DNA of 64,000 bases from Paenibacillus sp. FSL K6-1096 (GTDB lineage: Bacteria > Bacillota > Bacilli > Paenibacillales > Paenibacillaceae): assembly GCF_037977055.1 (NCBI RefSeq), contig NZ_CP150274.1, forward strand, positions 2,294,001 to 2,358,000, written 5' to 3'. How positions within the stretch are numbered: position 1 is the first letter of the stretch; each line of letters starts with the position of its first letter. The notes below the pieces were generated by a model. It had not been told where the DNA came from, searched no databases, and worked only from the letters and a program-made list of their open reading frames with translations. Both the position numbers and the translations under genes were made by a program. Shown here piece by piece: positions 7,369 through 15,708 of the stretch.

Positions 7369-7731
7369 TCACTCCTGCTTGGAGTCATTCTCCAGCAGAA
7401 TGATCTCCTCGCCCCGCTGCTGCCGGATGGCAATATTGGTTCTGCCCCAGGAGCACATCAGGTCAATAATGGCATTGGCGGTAATGCCGTACTCTGTAAT
7501 ATAGTATTCGACTTTGGGCGGCATCTGCTGGTACACCTGTCTGCCGATGATACCATCGCGTTCAAGCTCGCGGAGCTGCTGGATCAGCACCTTTTGCGAG
7601 ATTCCCGGAATGCTGCGCGCAAGCTCGCTGGTTCTTTGGGGCCCTGGCATCAGCCTGCAGATGATTAGCGATTTCCACTTTCCCCCTATGATCTCCAGTG
7701 TTGCTTCAATTCCCAAATGATATTGCTTCAT
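7369..7731 (-). CDS. HxlR-family transcriptional regulator
   Basis: 120 residues of HxlR type: IEATLEIIGGKWKSLIICRL at the start, then the winged helix with RTSELARSIPGISQKVLIQQLRELERDGII. The hallmark GGKWK is at residues 16-20. Relatives (HxlR, YodB, CatR, HypR) sense aldehydes, quinones or disulfide stress. The early cysteine used by YodB/HypR is absent near residue 6-14; the two cysteines present (about residues 25 and 93) are elsewhere. The gene is divergent from an NAD(P)H oxidoreductase, the usual target arrangement, with a palindrome between them. Confidence 0.88.
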   Translation of the reverse strand: MKQYHLGIEATLEIIGGKWKSLIICRLMPGPQRTSELARSIPGISQKVLIQQLRELERDGIIGRQVYQQMPPKVEYYITEYGITANAIIDLMCSWGRTNIAIRQQRGEEIILLENDSKQE

Positions 7732-7821
7732 CTCCGCACCTTCCCCGCAGCCATATTACCTAGCTTATCTGATGAACCTATTGTGCCACATCCCGCTTCA
7801 GAAACCAATGCACACCTAGAG

Positions 7822-7834
7822 GTAACCATGTTAC
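7822..7834. promoter_or_regulatory. Candidate HxlR operator
   Basis: GTAAC-CAT-GTTAC, a perfect dyad with a three-base centre, midway between the divergent hxlR and oxidoreductase genes. Assignment to HxlR is by position only. Confidence 0.45.
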
Positions 7835-7922
7835 TTCATTGTGTGTATTTACATTTTCAGGGATTTACAAAATAATAGAACCAGCCGCATCGGCCAAATC
7901 TCTACCGGAAAGGTGATTCCTA

Positions 7923-8453
7923 ATGACAACCCTTGTAATTCTTGCCCATCCTGATATTGAAGCCTCCCGGGTGAACCGGAGATGGAGACAGGAGCTGCTG
8001 CTGCACCCGGACCAAGTAACGATCCATGAGTTATATAAAGAGTATCCGGACTGGAAAATCGACGTAGCGAGCGAGCAGCAACTGCTGGAGGCGCATCAGC
8101 ATATTATTTTCCAGTTCCCGTTGTACTGGTACAGCTATCCCCCGTTATTAAAGAAGTGGCTCGACGATGTGTTCACACACGGCTGGGCTTACGGCTCAAG
8201 CGGCAACAAGCTGAAGGGGAAGAGAATGGGGCTGGCAATGTCCATCGGGGATAAAAAAGAGAATTATCTGCCCACCGGCTCTGTTTCTTTTACCGTAGAC
8301 GAAGTGATCGCTCCGTTCAAGGCCAGCGCAATCCATGTCGGCGCAACCCCGCTGCCTTACTTCGCAGTCTTCGGAGCCTCCTTCCAGGCGAGTGACGAAG
8401 CCATCGACCAGAGTGCCGCCGATTATATCCAGTATATCCTTGCACACCGGTAA
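7923..8453 (+). CDS. NAD(P)H oxidoreductase, flavodoxin-fold (KefF/YrkL/MdaB-like)
   Basis: 176 residues with the flavodoxin-like NAD(P)H dehydrogenase pattern: TLVILAHPDIEASRVNRRW at the start, IIFQFPLYWYSYPPLLKKWLDDVF in the middle (FMN/quinone site, WYSYPPLLKKW hallmark), then AYGSSGNKLKGKRMGLAMSIG. Such enzymes perform two-electron reduction of quinones and similar electrophiles with FMN, and protect against them. The divergent HxlR gene and shared palindrome suggest induction by a reactive electrophile. Start ATG 7923 has AAAGGTGATT ahead. Confidence 0.88.
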   Translation: MTTLVILAHPDIEASRVNRRWRQELLLHPDQVTIHELYKEYPDWKIDVASEQQLLEAHQHIIFQFPLYWYSYPPLLKKWLDDVFTHGWAYGSSGNKLKGKRMGLAMSIGDKKENYLPTGSVSFTVDEVIAPFKASAIHVGATPLPYFAVFGASFQASDEAIDQSAADYIQYILAHR

Positions 8454-8474
8454 GCCCCCGCCCGGGGGCTTTTC
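8452..8474. terminator. Intrinsic terminator, bidirectional
   Basis: AAGCCCCCG followed at once by CCCGGGGGCTTTT; overlaps the oxidoreductase stop codon. Confidence 0.8.
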
Positions 8475-8561
8475 CGTTTTTACTGACTGTCCCTAAGTAG
8501 GGAATGAGGCAAACCGCTGATTGGGACAATCATGGGAGGGGGTATTGGATAGAAAGATCAG

Positions 8562-8948
8562 CTAATCGTTGAAGTGGGAGGAATGAAGTTCCATGTTCTC
8601 AAGATCAAGAATAAATCCGTACTTTCTTAGAATATCCAATCCCAGCAAACCTTTATGAGTTTTTGGCAGCACTCCAACATCTACCTCAACATTTGCAATC
8701 AACAAACCGTTAATTTCGATGCTATCCATTACTTTTGTATAAAAAGGTACTGTTCCACCTACGCCATACGCCTCGTACACAGGGTCTCCGTTTTCATACG
8801 TCACACCTATTTCTTCCAAAACATCAGGACTAAAAACCGTATGTGAAGAGCCCGTATCGATAATAACATCATTTATTTGTAATTTATTTCCTTGATAATA
8901 TATTGTGAGCTGTACGGCGAGGAGTTGTCCATCGTAAAATATCTTCAT
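8562..8948 (-). CDS. Retropepsin-like aspartic protease domain protein
   Basis: 128 residues. The active-site motif is VIIDTGSSHTVFSP, with the catalytic Asp in D-T-G-S, and the second family motif is LLGLDILRKYGFILDLE. One-domain proteins of this size work as dimers like retroviral proteases. There is no signal peptide or membrane anchor. Translation is coupled to the upstream small gene: its stop and this start overlap as TAATG at 8950-8946, so an apparent longer start at 8999 is set aside. The substrate is unknown; the pairing with a small MKW-type protein is repeated only in part elsewhere in the window. Confidence 0.8.
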   Translation of the reverse strand: MKIFYDGQLLAVQLTIYYQGNKLQINDVIIDTGSSHTVFSPDVLEEIGVTYENGDPVYEAYGVGGTVPFYTKVMDSIEINGLLIANVEVDVGVLPKTHKGLLGLDILRKYGFILDLENMELHSSHFND

Positions 8949-9193
8949 TAGCGCCTTCTCACTCTCATTAGAGGGTCTTTGCGCAAATGTATGACACACT
9001 CCTCATTGGAGGTGTGATAAACAATATTGCCTGGTTCCGCTTTGAAAAATTCCTTGTTGGCATCCTTCTCAGGAATTACACGAACGGGCGCGACTTCGGT
9101 AATGATTTTCTTGTCCTCATCTTCACGATACTCCAGTATGGAAAGCAAGACAAATTGATCAGGAAACAACTCTCTTACCTGCTGCCATTTCAT
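8948..9193 (-). CDS. Small MKW-type protein, unknown function, coupled to the protease
   Basis: 81 residues starting MKWQQVRELFPDQFVLL, with GGGAGGTAAAGG ahead of the ATG. It resembles the protein at 9351-9626 (MKWAEITALHPSRFVLV): both have the same N-terminal block, an acidic middle and a Y/F-HTS motif in the second half. The gene overlaps the protease start by TAATG, so the two are made together; it may be a partner, substrate or inhibitor of the protease, which is inference. The tail RVRRR is basic. Confidence 0.7.
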   Translation of the reverse strand: MKWQQVRELFPDQFVLLSILEYREDEDKKIITEVAPVRVIPEKDANKEFFKAEPGNIVYHTSNEECVIHLRKDPLMRVRRR

Positions 9194-9253
9194 ACCTTTA
9201 CCTCCCAGCTTATTTATATTATGAACGGCTTGGATGTTTTTATTTTATCATAC

Positions 9254-9309
9254 AGCGAACAGCCTTTTGCGTTTAGTTTTTACATTACGTTGGTAATGCG
9301 GTTTGAAAC
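9254..9309 (-). pseudogene. Remnant of a gerE-like gene
   Basis: About 56 bases on the minus strand match the 3' half of gerE at 9753-9808 (shared CAACGTAATG, TAAACG, AAAAGGC, GTTC in register). In the gerE frame a CAG codon has become TAA and the end has decayed. It lies beside a paralogue pair of MKW genes, which points to an old local duplication. Confidence 0.65.
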
Positions 9310-9350
9310 ACACATAAGTCAGTCCAAATACTTCATTGAAGGTGAAGCCG

Positions 9351-9626
9351 ATGAAATGGGCAGAGATTACTGCATTACATCCAAGCCGCTTTGTGCTGGT
9401 GGAAGCAATTAAAGCATGCTCAAACAACAACGTGCGCCAGTTAGAGGATATGGCAGTCATACAGGACTACGACGATCCGCAAGAAGCCTGGAGCGGCTAT
9501 AAAAAGCTGCATAAGCTTCATCCAAACCGTGAGCTGTATGTATTTCATACGAGCAGAAGGGATGTTGAGGTTGTGGAGGAGTTCTTCTCGGGGGTGCGGC
9601 AACCCTTTTTGATTCTGACGCCTTAA
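9351..9626 (+). CDS. Small MKW-type protein, paralogue of the protease-linked gene
   Basis: 91 residues from ATG 9351, with GAAGGTGAAG ahead; an in-frame TTG at 9336 is less likely because the conserved block begins at MKW. The sequence MKWAEITALHPSRFVLVEAI, an EDMAVIQDYDD middle and LYVFHTSRRDVEVVEEF correspond to the 81-residue protein at 8948-9193. No domain is recognised. Here no protease gene follows, so the paralogue has lost or never had its partner. It is convergent with gerE. Confidence 0.65.
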   Translation: MKWAEITALHPSRFVLVEAIKACSNNNVRQLEDMAVIQDYDDPQEAWSGYKKLHKLHPNRELYVFHTSRRDVEVVEEFFSGVRQPFLILTP

Positions 9627-9639
9627 CAGAAATATTCCA

Positions 9640-9686
9640 CAACAAAAACCTCCCTCCGCCCCGAAGAGCAAAGGAAGGCTTACACG
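9640..9686 (-). terminator. Weak candidate terminator of gerE
   Basis: On the minus strand a GCCTTCC...GGAGGGAGG pairing followed by TTTTTG. The stem has G-T pairs, so this is tentative. Confidence 0.4.
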
Positions 9687-9708
9687 CATCACCTCAGAAG
9701 CCCGGCAG

Positions 9709-9933
9709 CTAGATCTTCAGCTCCCCAAGCTTAATCAGCTCGACTACCGCTTGTGAACGGCCTTTTACGTTTAATTTCTGCATTACGTTGGAGATGTGGT
9801 TGCGGACGGTTTTTTCGCTGATGAACAGAAGTCCTGCAATATCCCGTGTAGTTTTGTCCTGCACAAGAAGCTCGAATACTTCGCGTTCACGATGCGTCAA
9901 CAAAAATTTGCTATGATGTTCGTTCCCTTTCAA
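9709..9933 (-). CDS. gerE: GerE, LuxR-type regulator of late mother-cell sporulation genes
   Basis: 74 residues from TTG 9933, the same length as Bacillus subtilis GerE when aligned from the first residue. The core LLTHREREVFELLVQDKTTRDIA and ISEKTVRNHISNVMQKLNVKGRSQAVVELIKLGEL is a LuxR/GerE helix-turn-helix almost unchanged from GerE. It is a stand-alone DNA-binding protein that activates or represses sigmaK genes for coat and spore-surface proteins. AAGGAGG lies about ten bases ahead of the TTG; a GTG nearer the site would leave too little spacing. A sigmaK-like promoter lies upstream. Its product is expected to act on the spore-surface locus at 22-53 kb. Confidence 0.93.
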   Translation of the reverse strand: MKGNEHHSKFLLTHREREVFELLVQDKTTRDIAGLLFISEKTVRNHISNVMQKLNVKGRSQAVVELIKLGELKI

Positions 9934-9996
9934 TGGTGTCACCCCTCCTTGCCCTGGGTTTGTTTGGTATAACAAGGTAAAGGGATACAGTCAAAC

Positions 9997-10024
9997 CATA
10001 CTATGTGGTGGGGCAGTTAATGGT
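9997..10024 (-). promoter_or_regulatory. Candidate sigmaK promoter of gerE
   Basis: On the minus strand AC (10024-10023) in cACc context, 17 bases, then CATAGTATG (10005-9997), against the sigmaK consensus AC-N16/17-CATANNNTA; the last base differs. gerE is known to be sigmaK-dependent. Confidence 0.55.
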
Positions 10025-10391
10025 GCTGTCAGAGCATGAAAATGGGCGGGGGCAAAGGCGGAATATGGACAGCCCCGGAAAAACGGAGCCTGTGCACAGC
10101 AAAAAGGCTGCAGCTCCTTAGACGTTAAGGGCGGCAGCCGGCAGGAAAATCCTGCGGAATCCGGTGGATTATAGCGGTTATATAGTGCGGGTAAGGCGGC
10201 TACCGCTTGGGGCAGATACAAGCTCACAAGCCTTACCGGTCCGTCACGCCCTTGCGGTCACGCCGGTTTCTCCGGTAGAGGCTGCTGTTGCACTTCAAGT
10301 GTATCGTATGAAATGGATTCCATAGCAAGCTTTTTTATATGCCGCAACAGATGGCGCAACAGTCTGCCATAACGGCCAGTATTAATACGAT
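10025..10391. other. Intergenic stretch without a supported gene
   Basis: Between the gerE promoter and the end of the MFS gene. A 78-codon open frame on the minus strand here has no ribosome site or family resemblance. I see GC-rich short inverted segments near 10245-10275 but no clear terminator, promoter or RNA. Confidence 0.5.
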
Positions 10392-11750
10392 TTATGACTG
10401 GATTTCAGAATGAGAAGCTGGACTTTTCCTCCATGACCAGGCAACCACCGGAATCAGCAACAAGGACATCAAGCCTCCGGCAAGTGAAAGCATGGAATAG
10501 CCAACACCAGCCATAACCATGCCAGACAAAGCGCCGCCGGACGCTCCGGCCAGCGCAATCAGCACATCGACCGTGCCTTGCGTCTTCGCACGAACCTTTG
10601 GCATCGTGGAGTCGATAATAGCCGCCGTTCCGCTAATCAGGCCAAAGTTCCAGCCTAGGCCGAGAAGCGCCAAGGCCACAATAAGCAAGCCCATGGATTC
10701 GCCTGGTGCAAAAGCTGCGGTTAAACCCGCCAGCAGCAGTGTTACACCTGATGCATAGGACATAAAGGTGCGTCCAAGCTTATCCACCAGCACGCCAGTC
10801 AGCAGGGAAGGCAAATACATGCATGCGACATGGATGCCGATTACCAGACCTGCATCGCCAAGACCATGGCCATGCTGCTTCATATGAACGGGCGTCATGA
10901 CCATAATGCCTACCATTACGATTTGGGTAAGCACCATAACCGTTGCTCCCACAATAAGTCCTGTCCGGTTATGGGCGCTCTGCGGGCGGCTTGCGTCTCC
11001 CTTCTCCTGGAGACTTTCTCCGCCTTTCACCTGCGTGCTTGTATTCAGGCTCTCCCCTTCGGCAATTGCCTTGGCAACGATAAACGGATCAGGGTGAAGA
11101 AACAGCAGCAGCACCAGGCCCGCTATCAAATAAGCAGCTGCCGCCAGAATAAACGGCCCCGATAAGGCAGGAAGACCGATGGAGGCCGCCATGCGGCCAG
11201 TCGGCTCTACCAGATTGGGACCTGCCACCGCACCAATCGTCGTAAACACCAGTGCTGTACTGATTGCTTTGGCCCGCTGATCCGGCTGCGCCAGGTCCGT
11301 ACCCGCGTACCGGGCTTGCAGATTGGTTGCCGTGCCCGCTCCATAAATCAACAGGGACACAAACAGCAGCGCTATCTGATCCCAAAGCGCGGCAAACACA
11401 ACGCCAACCGCTCCGGCTCCACCCGCTATAAATCCGGCTGCCAGCCCGACTCTCCGCCCAAACCGCTGTGACAAGCTTCCTACAACAAGCGCTGCCGCCG
11501 CGGAGCCCAGCGTAAACAAAGCTGCGGGAAGACCGGAAAGGCTGTCGCTGCCCAGCATGTCCTGTGCAAGCAGCGCTCCGACGGTAAGCCCGGCAGCCAG
11601 CCCCGCCCCTCCGAATATTTGCGAGATAACAACAAGCCATAACGTTTTTATATACAGCTTCCTTTGCTTCTCCGGCGATTTCACGTAATCATTTACTCTG
11701 TCAAAGCGGATTTTTTGCCGTCCCTGAGCCATTGATGTTTGTTTATTCAT
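10392..11750 (-). CDS. Major facilitator superfamily transporter
   Basis: 452 residues, 12 hydrophobic segments, with the MFS loop motif GSLSQRFGRRVGL between helices 2 and 3 and the repeat LVDKLGRTF between helices 8 and 9. The N-terminus is a hydrophilic 30-residue lead. ATG 11750 is chosen for its AAAAGGAGGATTCAT site; the frame stays open upstream but that part (to 11960) has no ribosome site and no transporter-like sequence. Probably a drug or metabolite exporter; the substrate cannot be told. It is divergent from the LacI-family gene, so it may be that regulator's target, though LacI proteins more often control sugar genes. Confidence 0.85.
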   Translation of the reverse strand: MNKQTSMAQGRQKIRFDRVNDYVKSPEKQRKLYIKTLWLVVISQIFGGAGLAAGLTVGALLAQDMLGSDSLSGLPAALFTLGSAAAALVVGSLSQRFGRRVGLAAGFIAGGAGAVGVVFAALWDQIALLFVSLLIYGAGTATNLQARYAGTDLAQPDQRAKAISTALVFTTIGAVAGPNLVEPTGRMAASIGLPALSGPFILAAAAYLIAGLVLLLFLHPDPFIVAKAIAEGESLNTSTQVKGGESLQEKGDASRPQSAHNRTGLIVGATVMVLTQIVMVGIMVMTPVHMKQHGHGLGDAGLVIGIHVACMYLPSLLTGVLVDKLGRTFMSYASGVTLLLAGLTAAFAPGESMGLLIVALALLGLGWNFGLISGTAAIIDSTMPKVRAKTQGTVDVLIALAGASGGALSGMVMAGVGYSMLSLAGGLMSLLLIPVVAWSWRKSPASHSEIQS

Positions 11751-12011
11751 ATGAATCCTCCTTTTCGGTACCCCTGCTGCTATCTGGATCATCTCCAAAC
11801 CAATATCCGAATTATAGCGATACCCGCCATCCCTCTTCAATCCCTCAAAGTTGGGATAGCTATTCCAATCCTTATAGTGTTTCGGACATGTCGAATGAGC
11901 GAATCCCTGAGCAATGTGCTTGAATCCATTAGGAAATTTACTGTATCCGTTTGTCCTCATTTATAGTTAGAATAATGTTATACGATTCTCACACAGGAGG
12001 CGCAGGCGAAA

Positions 12012-12989
12012 GTGGCTAATATCAAAGAAATTGCCCGGATGGCCGGAGTGTCCGTCACCACCGTCTCGCGGGTGTTGAATAATCATCCTTATGTCAGCAA
12101 GGACAAAAGAGCCGCCGTACTGAATACGATTGAGCAGCTGGATTATACCCGCAATATGAACGCCGTACACCTGATTACCGGACGTACCGGTGCGGTGGCG
12201 GTGATTCTTCCGTATATTCATGCATTTTATTTCTCGATTATTATGAATGGAATTGCCCATGAGGCGCTGCTCTCGCAATACCGGCTGATTGTGTGCCAGA
12301 GCAATTATCGGGAGGAAGAAGAAGTGAAGGTGCTGGAGATGCTGCGCCATAAAGAGATTGACGGTGTCATTATTATATCCACTGCGCTGAAGCCGGACAT
12401 TATCGAGGAGTATACGGCTTACGGCCCGGTCGTCACATGCCAGGACAGCGGAGAGCGCCGCTATTCTTCGGTCTATATTGAGCATTATGCAGCGTTCAGG
12501 CAGGGGCTGGAGTACCTGACCGGTAAAGGTTACCGTTCCATCGGGTATTGCGAAGGACGGAGTAACGGCAGCAGTGCCGTGATCCGGCAGGCTGCTTACC
12601 GGGAATTTATTGCCGGGCACAAGTTGGCTTTTGAGGAGGAATGGATGATCTATGACTGTACTACGGAGGAAGATGGCGCCGCCGTCGCACAGTCGCTGCT
12701 GAAGATGGCTAAACGGCCGGAGGCGATGATTATCACCGGAGATCATGTGGCTGCCGGACTGATCATTGAGGCGCGCAGGGCCGGACTCCGCATCCCGGGA
12801 GACCTCGCAGTCATGGGCTTTGACAACCAGCCGATCGGCCGGCTGCTTGAGATCACCACCATCGACAACCACCTGCATGATATGGGAGCCGCTGCCTTCC
12901 GCATCATCCATGAACAGATCCATTCGGACCATCCTGCTCCGGTCTACCGCAAGCTGGACTACCGGATTATTGAGCGGTCCACGGTTTAG
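12012..12989 (+). CDS. LacI-family transcriptional regulator
   Basis: 325 residues. The N-terminal helix-turn-helix is ANIKEIARMAGVSVTTVSRVLNN followed by the hinge helix, and a periplasmic-binding-protein-like sensor domain ends with GFDNQPIGRLLEITTIDNH. The start is GTG at 12012, with CACAGGAGGCG ahead. LacI proteins bind palindromic operators and release on sugar binding; the sugar is not evident here. The gene stands between the divergent MFS gene and the iron-uptake operon, with its own terminator. Confidence 0.88.
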   Translation: MANIKEIARMAGVSVTTVSRVLNNHPYVSKDKRAAVLNTIEQLDYTRNMNAVHLITGRTGAVAVILPYIHAFYFSIIMNGIAHEALLSQYRLIVCQSNYREEEEVKVLEMLRHKEIDGVIIISTALKPDIIEEYTAYGPVVTCQDSGERRYSSVYIEHYAAFRQGLEYLTGKGYRSIGYCEGRSNGSSAVIRQAAYREFIAGHKLAFEEEWMIYDCTTEEDGAAVAQSLLKMAKRPEAMIITGDHVAAGLIIEARRAGLRIPGDLAVMGFDNQPIGRLLEITTIDNHLHDMGAAAFRIIHEQIHSDHPAPVYRKLDYRIIERSTV

Positions 12990-13140
12990 AATAAACCGGA
13001 GCGGCGGCGGTGGTTCAGATAAAGCTTCAAGCAGAAACGGCTTTGCCGTCCTTTTTAAGGACGGTATCGTTTCAGCGAGAAATATAAGGATAAGTTATGG
13101 TGTGCAACATATAAATTCTTATATTTTAAAATAGACATAC

Positions 13141-13168
13141 GGCGTCCTCTGCGGGGACGTTTTTTTTT
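13141..13168 (+). terminator. Intrinsic terminator after the LacI-family gene
   Basis: CGTCC-TCTGC-GGGACG stem followed by nine T. A second hairpin without a T run, GCCGTCC/GGACGG, lies at about 13045-13067. Confidence 0.75.
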
Positions 13169-13228
13169 GCGCATATTGTGTGAATCTGTATAGCAGTTGT
13201 TATGAATATGACAATTATCACATTTTTA

Positions 13229-13257
13229 TTGACAGGCCGGGTAGGGAGATTTATGAT
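13229..13257 (+). promoter_or_regulatory. efe operon promoter
   Basis: TTGACA (13229-13234), 17-base spacer, TATGAT (13252-13257). The start near 13264 lies just before the Fur box. Confidence 0.8.
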
Positions 13258-13268
13258 AGGTCCATCAT

Positions 13269-13283
13269 TGATAATCATTATCA
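13269..13283 (+). promoter_or_regulatory. Fur box
   Basis: TGATAATCATTATCA is a perfect match to the 7-1-7 Fur consensus TGATAATNATTATCA. Placed at about +5 to +20, it would repress the operon when iron is plentiful. Confidence 0.9.
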
Positions 13284-13340
13284 TTTACATAAGTAAAAGT
13301 CATATACTCTTATCATTTACCTGAAGGGGTGTCCAGCCAA

Positions 13341-14243
13341 ATGAAGATCAGTTATGCAGTGCCAGCTGGGCTGCTTGCAGCCTCTCTCCTGTTCGCCGGA
13401 TGTGCGGGCAAGGATAACAGCATCAACGTTAATACCAGCAACAACTCAGGGAATAATGCTGCAGCCCAGACAGGCAGCGGGGCAGAAAGTGTTGAGAAGA
13501 CCGGCACTGGAATGGGCGCAGATTTCACCACAGCGATTGACGAATACCGTAAATATGTCATTGCAGAATGCGATGAATTCGTCAAACAGACCGAAGGCTT
13601 CACAGATGCCGTCAAGGCGGGCAAGCTGGAAGAGGCCAAAGCACTGTATGCTCCGGCGCGTATGCATTATGAGCGGATCGAGCCGATCGCCGAAGCGCTC
13701 GGAGACCTGGACCCGAACATCGATGCCCGTGAGAATGATGTAGATGCAGCGCAGTGGCGCGGCTTCCATAAGCTGGAGCAAGCGCTGTGGCAGAACAACA
13801 CTACAGAAGGTATGACAGATGTCGCGGACCGTCTGCTGAAGGACGCGCAATTGCTGCGCGCCAAGGTGGAGACTGCCGGCATTGACGCTAATCTGCTCGT
13901 TACCGGAGCTGTAGAACTGCTGAATGAAGTCTCCTCGTCCAAAGTTACCGGGGAAGAGGAGCGGTATTCGCATACGGATTTGTATGATTTTGTGGCAAAT
14001 GTGGAGGGAGCCCAGAAGATCTATGAGCTGCTGAAGCCGGAGCTGGCCAAAAAAGACCCGGATCTCGCGCAAACGATCGGCGGCCGGTTCACAGCCTTGC
14101 TGAATGAGCTGGCTCCGTTCAAGTCCGGAGATGGATACGTGTCTTATGAGACACTGAAGGAAGATGAAATCCGCAAGCTAAGCCAGAATCTCGATGCCTT
14201 GGCCGAGCCGCTATCCAATATGGGAACGATTCTGGGAGTGTGA
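13341..14243 (+). CDS. efeO: EfeO-type iron-binding lipoprotein (imelysin/M75 domain)
   Basis: 300 residues. The signal ends in LLFAGC, a lipobox, so the protein is membrane-anchored outside the cell. A low-complexity N/S linker precedes a single imelysin domain with the HxxE motif HKLE at about residue 142 (GFHKLEQAL), which is the metal-binding signature of EfeO/EfeM. There is no N-terminal cupredoxin domain, so it is the short EfeM form. It should deliver ferrous or ferric iron to EfeU. ATG 13341 follows GAAGGGGTG. First gene of a Fur-controlled operon with efeB seven bases downstream. Confidence 0.9.
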   Translation: MKISYAVPAGLLAASLLFAGCAGKDNSINVNTSNNSGNNAAAQTGSGAESVEKTGTGMGADFTTAIDEYRKYVIAECDEFVKQTEGFTDAVKAGKLEEAKALYAPARMHYERIEPIAEALGDLDPNIDARENDVDAAQWRGFHKLEQALWQNNTTEGMTDVADRLLKDAQLLRAKVETAGIDANLLVTGAVELLNEVSSSKVTGEEERYSHTDLYDFVANVEGAQKIYELLKPELAKKDPDLAQTIGGRFTALLNELAPFKSGDGYVSYETLKEDEIRKLSQNLDALAEPLSNMGTILGV

Positions 14244-14250
14244 CCGCGAG

Positions 14251-15597
14251 ATGAATAAGAAGGACAAGAATACCTTGGGCCATGCAGACGCAGAAGGCAG
14301 CCTTCCTGCCGGGGGCAACGGTCTGTTCCGTCAAAAAATCAGCCGCCGCGATATGCTGCGGCTTACCGGCGCCTCCGGTCTCGGTCTCCTGCTCGGCGGA
14401 GGCGGAGTAGGCGGCTTGATGGCTGCACGCCAGGCAGCAGGGCGGGCGGTTCCAGCCGCCGCAGCCTCCGGGCAGAGTGCAGGTGCAGCAGACACGATTC
14501 CCTTCTACGGCAAGCATCAGGCAGGGATTATTACACCTGCTCAGAACTTCCTGTGCTTCGCCTCATTTGATCTGACCACTTCCAGAATCAGCGATGTCCG
14601 GAAGCTTATGCAAGCCTGGACTACAGCTGCTGCCGCGTTGACTTCCGGTACGCTGATCGGCAGCGCGAACGACAACCCCAATCTTCCGCCGGCGGATACC
14701 GGCGAGGCCGATGGCCTTACGCCTTCCAAATGTACGCTTACGTTTGGGGTGGGGCCGGCGCTGTTTGACAGGCGGTTCGGGCTGGCGGGGAAGCACCCCG
14801 CCTCCTTCACGGAGCTTCCGGCCTTCCCGGGAGACAGTCTGGAGCCCCGGTGGAGCGGCGGCGATCTCTGTGTCCAGGCCTGTGCCGACGACATGCAGGT
14901 GGCGTTCCACGCCATCCGCAATCTGGCCCGCCTCGCCCGGGGAACAGCGGTGCTGCGCTGGACGCAGGAAGGCTTCCAGCGCAGCGGCAGCGCCGACCCG
15001 TCAGGCGGCACTCCACGTAATCTGCTGGGCTTCAAGGACGGAACGGGGAACCCGGATGTTACCGATGACGCCAAGATGCGCAGCATTGTCTGGAGCGGCG
15101 GCACAGACGGTCCCGCCTGGATGAACGGCGGCTCCTATCTGGCGCTGCGCCGGGTGCGCTTCCGCATTGAGGTCTGGGACCGCTCCTCCCTGAGCGACCA
15201 GGAGGCCACCTTCGGCCGCCACCGTCAGAGCGGGGCCCCGCTCGGAGCGCGGGATGAATTCGCGAAGCTCGATCTGACGGCCACCGATGCCGGGGGCAAA
15301 CCGGTCATCCCGCCGGATTCACATTCGGCGCTCGCCCACGGAGACGGCTCGGTCCAGATGCTCCGCCGCTCTTACTCCTATTCCAGCGGCATGGACCTCA
15401 AGACCGGCCAGCTCGATGCCGGGCTGGTCTTTATCAGCTTCCAGAAGGACCTGAAGCAATTCGTAACCATCCAGCAGCGTCTCGCCGCAAACGACCGGCT
15501 GAATGAATATATGGTACATACCGGCAGCGCCGTTTTTGCCTGCTTCCCCGGCGTCCGGGAAGGCGGCACCATCGGGGAGCAGCTGCTTGAGGGATGA
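14251..15597 (+). CDS. efeB: EfeB, Tat-exported dye-decolorising-type heme peroxidase
   Basis: 448 residues. A twin-arginine signal SRRDMLRLTGASGLGLLL (from residue 31) shows export folded with heme. The DyP hallmark GxxDG is present as NLLGFKDGTGN, and the heme-ligand region lies in the C-terminal third. EfeB oxidises Fe2+ or acts on heme so that iron can pass to EfeU. ATG 14251 is seven bases after the efeO stop; an earlier in-frame ATG would lie inside efeO. The order efeO-efeB-efeU differs from the efeU-efeO-efeB order in Bacillus and Escherichia. Confidence 0.92.
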   Translation: MNKKDKNTLGHADAEGSLPAGGNGLFRQKISRRDMLRLTGASGLGLLLGGGGVGGLMAARQAAGRAVPAAAASGQSAGAADTIPFYGKHQAGIITPAQNFLCFASFDLTTSRISDVRKLMQAWTTAAAALTSGTLIGSANDNPNLPPADTGEADGLTPSKCTLTFGVGPALFDRRFGLAGKHPASFTELPAFPGDSLEPRWSGGDLCVQACADDMQVAFHAIRNLARLARGTAVLRWTQEGFQRSGSADPSGGTPRNLLGFKDGTGNPDVTDDAKMRSIVWSGGTDGPAWMNGGSYLALRRVRFRIEVWDRSSLSDQEATFGRHRQSGAPLGARDEFAKLDLTATDAGGKPVIPPDSHSALAHGDGSVQMLRRSYSYSSGMDLKTGQLDAGLVFISFQKDLKQFVTIQQRLAANDRLNEYMVHTGSAVFACFPGVREGGTIGEQLLEG

Positions 15598-15708
15598 AAT
15601 GCCTAGGCTGTGACGGGTGACGCTGAGGAAGCAGGAGCCACGGGATTCTGAGGACGGAAGGGTAACGGCGATTCGGGCACCGGAGAGGACGGGCAGGTAG
15701 CTGATCGT

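Noticed and set aside
9991..10227. 78-residue leftward ORF
   Set aside because: No ribosome site, no recognisable sequence, and it overlaps the gerE promoter.
11751..11960. 70-residue N-terminal extension of the MFS transporter
   Set aside because: No ribosome site at the far start, while AAAAGGAGG stands before ATG 11750; the extension has no transporter-like sequence.
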